A stretch of DNA of 64,000 bases from Parnassius smintheus behrii (taxonomy: Eukaryota > Arthropoda > Insecta > Lepidoptera > Papilionidae): contig JAUPFT010000022.1 of the NCBI GenBank assembly GCA_036936625.1, forward strand, positions 16,300,103 through 16,364,102. The letters run 5' to 3'. A program made the position numbers and the translations under genes. The notes beneath the pieces were generated by a model. That model saw nothing but the letters and a program-made list of their open reading frames with translations, was not told the DNA's origin and made no database searches. The first letter of the stretch is position 1, and each line of letters opens with the position of its first letter. Below are positions 42,937 to 50,232 of the stretch, in pieces.

Positions 42937-43694
42937 CGCTTGTGCTTTGTTTTCCGTGCACATTTGTTTCCAAATCCTTTTTAGTTTTCTTAGTGGAAAA
43001 TATTTCTTCACTGCTGTCACTATCACTGTCAATAACTGCAGGGCGAATTACTCTATTTTCCAAAATTTGTATTTTTCTTTTATTGCTTGCCATTGTTGAT
43101 AATATCGGACGCTACGACAGAGCTGTTAGATAACACAACACTAACTGGCGGGGCGCGCGCTCTGTGCGGTATCGGGTCGCCAGCTGCCTGGTGGGAGGGC
43201 GGGCCGAAATAGGCCCACTGCCACACTCGCGGATGTTTTTTCACCGTCAGTGCGTGGTAGGTCAATAAAAGCCTGCCGTTATGTTTTGATGGGGAACAAC
43301 TACGGCATTTACCGCAAGATGAAATATATATTTGTCTCTGTCGAATTTTTACAAACACCTGAGATAATCGTTTCGTACAAGCGAGAGGGACATAGTTTTC
43401 TTCGTCCGCACCAGTTCAAGTACCGCGTCAGGCCGATATCGGCCTGTTACGCAGTAAACGTGTTAATTTATGTGTATAATTGTCAGTAAAATTCAATTTT
43501 TTTCTTATCAATGCAGTGAAATCAATAAAAGAATAGTTGAATATTCAATGAAGATCACACGAACCACACTCGTGACATAACGGCTGTGCTCCATAAATAT
43601 TATTTCACTTGAGAGGAATGTGCAAAATGAATATGTTTGCCTGACTTACCGGAAAATTAAAAATAAGTAAGCATATAAATAAACATAGAGGGGA

Positions 43695-44023
43695 GCCGTG
43701 GTAGCTCAGATGGTTAGCGCTCTCTGTAGTACGCTGTAGTACGCGAGCAAACCGGGTTCGATCCCCGCCGGCACCAATGAAATTGTTAATTGCAATTTTA
43801 AGTGCTGGTTTACCACGTTCTCGGCGGTGAAGGAAAACATCGTGTGGAAACCTGCATGTCAGAGAAATAAGGAAAAAAAATATTTCGAAGACACGTGAAG
43901 TTCGCCAACACGCACTGGGGTAGCGCGGTGGACAAATCCTTGCCCTAAAACCCTCTCAGAAATGAGCGGAGGGGTGTGCCCAGCAGTGGGACGTATATAG
44001 GCTGTAACTTTACTTTACTACTC
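43695..44023 (+). repeat. SINE family B, full copy with 15-bp target duplication
   Basis: 329 bp flanked by 'taaacatagagggga' (43680-43694 and 44024-44038). The tRNA-like head has an A box 'tagctcagatgg' (43702-43713) and B box 'ggttcgatccc' (43755-43765), followed by 'cggcacca'. The A-B distance is stretched by a 10-bp tandem duplication of 'gtagtacgct'. The body ends 'ggctgtaactttactttac'. The paralogous position in unit B (about 57310) lacks it. Confidence 0.92.
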
Positions 44024-44371
44024 TAAACATAGAGGGGAAAATGGCTACAGTCGATAGCATACATAATGTACTAAAATCGTTAATGGACTAAAATATAATT
44101 ATACTGAAATTTCGATACCTAAAATATTTCCCTTTATACGGCGCACAAATGGGCCATTCGATTTAAGTTAAAATTGTTATTTTTTTCAGTTATGATATAT
44201 CAGTCGTAGTCATAAAACAATCAGTTTTATTTTATTTATTATTAACGGACAGGTTAATTTGATATAGTAAAAAATATTGTATAGATTGGCCCTTAACATT
44301 TTTACAATTTATTATAATATCCATCCAGCCATCATTTCAGCCTATATAAGTCCAATGCTTAACATAGACCT

Positions 44372-44580
44372 CTACATGAACACACAGTCTACTTAATAGT
44401 AAGTGGATGCTGTATTCCATGTACACCTATATCAATCTTCGATTAAGAATTAAAATACCGGTGCGTTGTCACCCATGAGGACCCTCCCCACCCCCGTCTC
44501 CGGTCATTGAGTCTCCAGTTTTGTACTCACCATACGAAACACAGCATTAAGCTGATTTTTCAGGGCATTCTGTGACAAGC
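44372..44580 (-). repeat. SINE family A copy shared by both duplicated units
   Basis: 'gaacacacagtctacttaat', 'ctcaccatacgaaacacagc' and 'attaagctg' match the family in reverse. The copy at 57698-57990 sits at the same place in unit B, so the insertion predates the duplication. Confidence 0.75.
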
Positions 44581-44719
44581 ATTCATTTTAATTTTAATCG
44601 TCCATAGATGTCTATATGCCGCAGCATACACTCACCATTTGGTGAAATGTGTTCTCGTTAGCACCCTTAATACAATAAAAAAGGTATTTGGTTCTTTGTT
44701 TTTAAAAATAATTTACTTA

Positions 44720-45060
44720 GTAACGACATGAAATTGAAAGTAAAGTTACAGGCTATACACATCCCACTGCTGAGCACAGGCCTCCTCTCAGAAATGAGAG
44801 AATTATAGGGCCAGGAAGTGTCCGCCGCGCCGTCCCAATGTGTGTTGGCGAACTTCACATGTCTTCGAAATATTTTTTCCTTATTCCTCAGACATGCAAG
44901 TTTCCTCACGATGTTTCCTTCGCCGCCGAGCACGTGGTAAATCAGCACTTAAAATTGCAATTAACAATTTAATTGGTGCCGGCGGGGATTGAACCCGGGT
45001 TACTCGCGTTCTGTTATATTTACAGCGAGCGTTAACAATCTGAGGTACCGGGCTCTTAAT
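44720..45060 (-). repeat. SINE family B copy shared by both duplicated units
   Basis: Reverse copy: 'gtaaagttacaggctata' at one end, 'cgccgagcacgtggtaaat' in the body, and the tRNA-like head 'ggcggggattgaacccggg' to 'ctgaggtaccgggctc'. Matches 58185-58530 at the paralogous position. Confidence 0.85.
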
Positions 45061-45199
45061 GACATTCTTTGGAAACAATTCCGCCTATGTAAATTTCTCG
45101 CCAGTTATTTGCTTCAAAGTTTCACTTACTGTGATAAGCCTTATATGTACGTCATTACACACTAAGAGCCGCATTATCGTAACGGAAAATATTCCACCG

Positions 45200-45265
45200 A
45201 GCTGTTGCGAAGTTATTTAAACTTTATAACGACACCTCCTCCGATCTGATTACAGTATATAACAT
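45200..45265. other. 66-bp block conserved between duplicates
   Basis: About 60 of 66 positions agree with 58640-58705, centred on 'cctcctccgatctgattaca'. Flanks outside are visibly more diverged. Non-coding as far as I can see. Confidence 0.65.
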
Positions 45266-45599
45266 AACGATAGACTTAATAAATGAGTTAACTGATAGAA
45301 TTTGTTTGGTTAATTTATTTATTTATTTATTTAAAACTTCATATACACAAGTGGTATATAGGCGGACTTAATGCCTAAGGCATTCTCTCCCAGTCTACCT
45401 TGGGATGATGCAGAGATAGAATAAAGTAGGTGTAATAAAAAGTTAATATGCGAATACTAAAATAAAATAACAAAAAAATGTAATACATGGAAATAAAATA
45501 CATAAGATATAAATGGTACATCGCAAAAAATAGATAAAATTATATTAATATTCATACACATATATGTACATAAAATATATAATATACATAATTACAATA

Positions 45600-45722
45600 A
45601 GAACAATAAGAATATATATATATATACATATAAACATACATATATACATATATATATACATATACATACATACACACACATACATACATATATACACATA
45701 TACATACATATACACATGTACA
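45600..45722. repeat. TACATA-type compound microsatellite
   Basis: Irregular array of 'tata', 'taca' and 'cata' units, inside the 3' UTR of the LINE. Confidence 0.9.
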
Positions 45723-45770
45723 ACTAGTGCGTGTTGCCAGTGATGTCTTATGGATCAGAGACGTGGTCCT

Positions 45771-46874
45771 TCACTGCTGGCCGTATGAGGACGCTGGTTC
45801 TGCCAATGATGAGGATGATGATTCTGCCAATTTATTAAGTAAGTGTTCCCGAACCTTCATCTTGAACGCGTACCGATTGCTAGCCGTCCTGATTTCGAGA
45901 GGGAGTGCGTTCCAAAGGAGATTAGATTGAATGTGGAAAGAAGAATGAACAAGTCCAGAGCTGTGGGATGGACATAGGAGAAGAAGGTTGTTCGTAGAGC
46001 GGAGGTTTCTCTCATGACTAGCACTAAGCAACTGAAAGTGAGGAGATAAGTAGGTAGGGGAAGTTGGAGACATCAGGATAGAATAAAGGGTGGTGAGTGC
46101 ACGCAAACTACGGCGTTGACGAATAGGTAACCATTTTAATTGTGATCGATACGTGGATACATGGTCATACTTTCGAAGATTGAAAATGAATCGAATGCAG
46201 TTATTCAGAAGACGGTCATATTTGTTGAGAAGGTCTGCATTCAGGTCGAAATAACACACATCACCATAGTCGATTAGGGGAAAAATTAAACTCTGCACAA
46301 GCATTGTCTTAATTTCAGATGGTAGAAAATTTTTTAGGCGATAGAGAGAACGCAGGGTACCAGTGACTTTCTGGCTAACGGTCGTTGTTTGAGATTTCCA
46401 ACTCAGAGTTGAATCAATTAATAAACCTAGATCCTTCACAGTGGAACACAATTGAATCTCAGTACTATTAAAAAAGATAGGAGGTACAGCTACTGTTTTC
46501 AATCTCTGGATCATCGGACGGCTACCAATTATTATGGCCTGACACTTCGAAGGGTTGACCATTAGGCCAAACCTGTCAGACCAGTTCTTAATGTACTCAA
46601 GGTCCCTGTTAAGTGTGTCCACCGCTGTAGAAATATCGTCAATACTCGCTTGTGTGTACAATTGCAAGTCATCAGCATACAGATGATACGCAGACTGAAG
46701 GTTTTGAGTAATGAGATTAATAAATATAGAAAACAATAAAGGAGATAATATGCCGCCTTGAGGGACACCAGCATGTATGTCAAGCCAGCTAGATGATAGC
46801 TCATCGATGCGAACCGACTGCTGGCGCCCTCGAAGATATGATGAAAACCAATCCAGTGCTTCGGGTGAGATCAT
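45771..46874 (-). CDS. LINE reverse transcriptase, C-terminal 367 residues
   Basis: Open frame starting in the RT palm: 'FSSYLRGRQQSVRI', 'HAGVPQGGILSPLLFSIFIN' (about 35-54), 'HLYADDLQLY' (YADD 66-69), 'FGLMVNPSKCQAIIIGS' and 'VKDLGLLIDSTLSW'. The tail is typical of the CR1/Jockey group: 'LKWLPIRQRRSLRAL' and 'HIQSNLLWNALPLEIR'. The endonuclease and RT fingers are missing because the copy is 5'-truncated, so the ATG is not the original start. No lesion within the retained part, so it is fairly young. Clade (Daphne/Rex-like?) is uncertain. Confidence 0.88.
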   Translation of the reverse strand: MISPEALDWFSSYLRGRQQSVRIDELSSSWLDIHAGVPQGGILSPLLFSIFINLITQNLQSAYHLYADDLQLYTQASIDDISTAVDTLNRDLEYIKNWSDRFGLMVNPSKCQAIIIGSRPMIQRLKTVAVPPIFFNSTEIQLCSTVKDLGLLIDSTLSWKSQTTTVSQKVTGTLRSLYRLKNFLPSEIKTMLVQSLIFPLIDYGDVCYFDLNADLLNKYDRLLNNCIRFIFNLRKYDHVSTYRSQLKWLPIRQRRSLRALTTLYSILMSPTSPTYLSPHFQLLSASHERNLRSTNNLLLLCPSHSSGLVHSSFHIQSNLLWNALPLEIRTASNRYAFKMKVREHLLNKLAESSSSSLAEPASSYGQQ

Positions 46875-47464
46875 AGAAAGGGAGAGGATGGAAATTAGAA
46901 TGTCATAACTAATGGTATTAATTTAAACTATGTCTTATTATTTGGAACTTATAGGTCCATGATTTTGCGGGATTTAAATCATAAAGAATGTGTGAACTGG
47001 TTTAAAATACCGAGAAAATTTTGGAAATGTTAGAAATTCCAAATTACGAAGTAGCGTTAAATGACGCAAAATAACGGTAACAATCACGAGTTAATCAACT
47101 CAGAAAATTGCACTAATTATTAACTCTGAAAATTTCATTAACAATTTTAACAGTGTTGATAAATTCCTCGGCACGTTGCATGGACTCATTTATTACAAAA
47201 ACAAAAATATTAAGTGCTGTTTTAAAGCATTAATGAATTCATCTAGATATTGTCTTTCATATAATAGAAAATATTACTATTTTTTTAATAGTGAAATTCC
47301 CTCCAGCCATTAATTATACTGGCTCCTTATACATTTTAAACTAACAAAAAAAAGCACTGATATTTGACAACAAAAATAATTTAATCGGTATTACCTATCC
47401 AGACGGACCAAAAATTATCATCATCATCACTGTGATGGTGATGATGATTATGTTTCTGAAAACA

Positions 47465-47734
47465 TTTATTTGTTGATTTTTGTCATGTGAATTATTATTA
47501 ATTATTTTAAGACATTTTATAGTTCGAGTAGCTCACTGCTTTTTGGACTAACTATTCGGGAATTACAGGCGTAACCCTATCTGTATGTATGAACTAAATT
47601 TTATTTTTATTAATAGTATTATTCACTACCATATCCAGCAGTGGGCTTTTTAAAAAAGGGAGATGAAAAGGGAACTAAATTTAAAATTCTACTATTAATT
47701 AAAATAATGTTGTCAATATTATAATAATAATGTC
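47465..47734. other. End of duplicated unit A, otherwise unassigned
   Basis: Includes the phrase near 47521-47605 shared with 63140-63230. A near-palindrome of 'atcatcatcatca' lies just before, at 47417-47450. Confidence 0.5.
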
Positions 47735-47835
47735 CGCCAGATCGAATTTCGGTCATGGCGGCCATTCTCAAAGGAAACTAGCCGTCTGCGCAGGATAGGA
47801 TTATAGTGCCCAAGTGTACGCGCAAGCAGTGTTGA
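47735..47835 (-). repeat. SINE family C fragment, 3' part
   Basis: 'cgaatttcggtcatggcgg' and 'tagtgcccaagtgtacgcgc' match 12725-12800. The tRNA head is missing. Confidence 0.65.
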
Positions 47836-48127
47836 CATGTGTTAAAATAAAAATGTCAATTCAATATATCATAATAGAACTCTACTAGTGGTCGTCCAGT
47901 GGTCTAAATTCGAACTTAACGACAATTTCTGCTCCGTGCGACTGTTTGACTATAGACTATTAAGTGTTTGACAATTGACATCGGCAGCATATATGTATTT
48001 CATACATACTAAATATTAATTTTAGTTTATTGCACTCCTTCTTCATTAAAACGTTTACTACCCCAAATCGTGCACTACGGTTGTTTTCAGTAAAATTAAC
48101 TGTAATTAAATTAATTTTTTTTAATAT
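47836..48127. other. Unassigned AT-rich
   Basis: Nothing recognised. Confidence 0.45.
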
Positions 48128-48372
48128 TTTGTAGAATAAGTGTGATAAATGAGCACACAATTCACTTTATGATAAGGGATGCTGTGGCCCACAGACCTCT
48201 ACATTTATCCTCAATTCAGAATAAAAATGCAGATGCGTTGTCATCACTAAGAACTAATATGGAATGCCTTGTTTCTAGTGAAAGGTATCTTCCAGGTATC
48301 TACATACACCATACGAAACACTCCAGTATTAAGCTCCTATTGAACCGATCCATTCGTGCTACAGCTATAATA
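48128..48372 (-). repeat. SINE family A copy
   Basis: 'gataaatgagcacacaattc', 'aaaaatgcagatgcgttgtc' and 'ccatacgaaacac' match in reverse; missing its middle at about 48320-48335. Confidence 0.75.
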
Positions 48373-48727
48373 CTGTTTTCGGAAAAAAAAACATTAAAAT
48401 ATCTATAAAATACCTTACTTTTACTGCGCTAACTAGTTTTTAATAAACGATTTCTTCTAAAAGAAGCTTTTAAATTACTGCAATTGACGCTGAAAAATTG
48501 TTTATAAAAGCAGAAGCCACAAGGTGAAAATAAAAGTAATATTAAGATATTCTGCTTGGTCTTTTTATAAATATATCATTTTATACTCAATTGAATATCT
48601 TATATCAGGTAATGTATAATTTGTTTGCTGACAATAGTTTTAAATGTACTGCAATTAGATTTTTGCATAACATAAACTGTATATTACAGAAACTTTTAAA
48701 ATGCTTTTCAAACAATATTATGTCCAA
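48373..48727. other. Unassigned AT-rich
   Basis: Nothing recognised. Confidence 0.45.
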
Positions 48728-48836
48728 TATGCTGAAGCAAAGTTTTGTATAATTCTTTTAAAAAAGGTTTAAATAGCTTTCAAATAAAATATTAAAAAAT
48801 TAAGCATTTGAAATAATTTTTGTATTAAACAAGACC

Positions 48837-48838
<2 letters not shown>
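48728..48838 (+). repeat. Dispersed repeat, pair with 28275-28385
   Basis: See 28275-28385: same phrases in the same order ('gctgaagcaaagttttgt', 'aaataaaatattaaaaaatt'). Confidence 0.5.

Positions 48839-48908
<70 letters not shown>
48839..48908. repeat. (TA)n microsatellite
   Basis: About 35 TA units, directly before the split repeat. Confidence 0.97.
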
Positions 48909-48914
<6 letters not shown>

Positions 48915-48941
48915 TTGATTGGTGGAACGACTATGGACAAA

Positions 48942-49384
48942 AAAAACCGGCCAAGAGCGTGTCGGGCCACGCTCAGTGTAGGGTTCCGTAGTTCCTCGTC
49001 CGTCACAATAACTGTTCTCGCTTATAAAGCCCTATAAAGCCTCGCCTATAAAGGTGGGTATCCATAACGTTTGCGCTCCAGCAGCGCTCCGCGCTCCTGC
49101 AATTGCTCCCGGTGGTGGGTACTGTTGTTTCCACGCAAGTTCAAAATGATTTTCCTAGAAAGTCCTTATAAAGTTCTACTTTTCAGATTTTTTCATATTT
49201 TCTAAACTTATGGTTCAAAAGTTAGAGGGGGGGGCACATTGTTTTTTACTTTTGGAAATTATTGATATTATCAAAAAATGATTTTAGTAAACCCCTATTC
49301 ATTTTTAAATATCTTTCCAACAATATATAACACGTTAGGGTTGAAATTAAAAAAAAATCACTTCCCACTTTACATATAGGGGAG
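48942..49384 (+). repeat. Lepidopteran repeat, left half (split)
   Basis: Starts 'aaccggccaagagcgtgtcg' and 'agggttccgtagt' (48980-48992), a terminus I know as extremely common in moth genomes. It runs to 'cactttacatataggggag', where it breaks off; the expected continuation ('ctaccctaataaaac') resumes at 54774. 'agggttccgtagt' is exactly inverted at 54944-54956. Confidence 0.7.
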
Positions 49385-50232
49385 TGAAAAGGAAACAGGT
49401 TCGGAAGGACCAATTTAAAACGAACCAGACGGGCTGGAACGTTCGATAAAGAAACAGAAGGGAGGAATCGAGGCTTCTCTCGATCCGGCCTCCTATAACG
49501 CCTACGTTGGGTTCGGGAACAACGTATGTGATCTCCGCAACGGAGTAACACACTAGGGCGATAACCTCTTTCTTTTTCAGCAAGTAGGTTCAGACGGGGA
49601 TTACGGGTCTTCCGAAGTCGTCCCGGTCCCGACGCCTTAATTCTTCGATGTGGACTGTATAACTTTAGGGATGAATTACTTGGGAATAAAACAGCAATTA
49701 TCTTCAAACCGTTCCGTGAGAGAGTAATCACTTTTCCCTATCACTTCCCTACACTTTTTCTTCTTATTGACTGCTGGTTTTTCACTTTTCCCGAAGGATT
49801 TTCTTATTTTTCCGAACTAATTCCCCGAACTATTTCTCCGAACGAATTGAAATAAAACCCGTTCACTAAGCTACCCCCAGAACTATACGCGAAAGTGAGC
49901 CGCGCCATTCGCGTGCCTGCGCAACTTAATAACATGAATTTGTACTATTACTCTCTCACGTTTCACTTAATTTCTTTATTCACATAAATCATACACAAAT
50001 ACAAGTTATCTATTTAGGTAGCATAAAACAATATCTACACCATGATATATATATTATTTTCTCGTATCACAAAAATCCTTTAATTTATAAAACAAAATAT
50101 ACCTATTTTAATCTAATATTTCAATTAATATATGAACATTACATTAAATTAAATCTAACCCATAAATTTATAAACATTATTTCTAATACTAAAAACCTTA
50201 AAAATATATATTATAATAACTAAATTAAATTA
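49385..50232 (-). other. Non-coding left arm of the insertion
   Basis: Contains 'ccgaact'-type short repeats (about 49813-49850) and GC-richer sequence to about 49920, then AT-rich sequence up to the LINE stop codon. A 161-residue minus-strand frame (49246-49731) has no recognisable domain and crosses the insertion boundary, so I do not treat it as a gene. Confidence 0.5.

Larger units (their letters stand above)
39112..43093 (-). pseudogene. piggyBac transposase gene, three exons, disabled
   Basis: Proposed exons: 43093-42937, 42321-40421 and 39311-39112, with two phase-1 introns that keep frame. Exon 1 opens 'MASNKRKIQILENRV' with an acidic 'DSDSDSSEE'. Exon 2 has an acidic repeat region, then the DDE_Tnp_1_7 core: 'MRKFLGILLAMG', first Asp in 'VIDESMI', second in 'VVIADNFYSS', third in 'KKGVDFSDQM', and 'LKWFRKVGMEYLLG'. 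Exon 3 holds the cysteine-rich C-terminal domain: 'RRNCAGCYDRL' and 'KYCRKCNQNLCVTCFQDRH'. Lesions: a 1-nt frameshift in the acidic repeat near 41890, a TAG at 41446-41448, and a small deletion with frameshift just after the first catalytic Asp (about 41110). All three catalytic Asp survive. Confidence 0.85.
38724..43462 (-). mobile_element. piggyBac-type DNA transposon, both ends present
   Basis: 13-bp perfect inverted termini 'cacgtttactgcg' (38724-38736) and its reverse (43450-43462), each directly flanked by TTAA (38720-38723 and 43463-43466), the piggyBac target signature. Subterminal repeats also match: a palindrome-like 'aggccgatatcg(g/a)cct' near 38992 and 43434, and a diverged direct pair beginning 'ggcgggcc.aaat' (38768 and 43198). 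About 4.74 kb. The transposase gene runs on the minus strand. The lesions in the gene make this copy non-autonomous, although its ends look usable. Confidence 0.93.
45318..46917 (-). mobile_element. 5'-truncated CR1/Jockey-group LINE insertion
   Basis: Flanked by 'ttaattta' (45310-45317 and 46918-46925). The minus-strand 3' end is an (AAAT)n tail at 45318-45336. The 3' UTR includes a (TACA)-type microsatellite (about 45600-45720). Unit B (about 58755) lacks it. Confidence 0.85.
38440..47640 (+). repeat. Duplicated unit A (old direct segmental duplication)
   Basis: Collinear with unit B at about 56780-63260. Shared landmarks in order: 'cttcttcatca(tca)gg.cgtaa' (38511 / 56849), 'cttcccatcgccgtta' (38629 / 56980), 'ctagt.cagtcca' (38706 / 57067), 'aaaatggctaca.tcgatag' (44037 / 57317), a SINE A, 'atttggttctttgtttttaa' (44686 / 58087), a SINE B, the 66-bp conserved block (45200 / 58640), 'cttataggtccatg' (46950 / 58780) and 'ctcgggaatt'-type phrase (47551 / 63181). 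Unit A alone carries piggyBac, SINE 43695 and the LINE at 45318. Confidence 0.8.

Noticed and set aside
43695..43775. A functional tRNA gene
   Set aside because: A and B boxes are present, but the acceptor stem does not pair, the anticodon region carries a 10-bp duplication, and the segment continues into a SINE body with target duplication.
49246..49731. 161-residue minus-strand frame, arginine-rich
   Set aside because: Crosses the border between the split repeat and the inserted element and has no recognisable domain.
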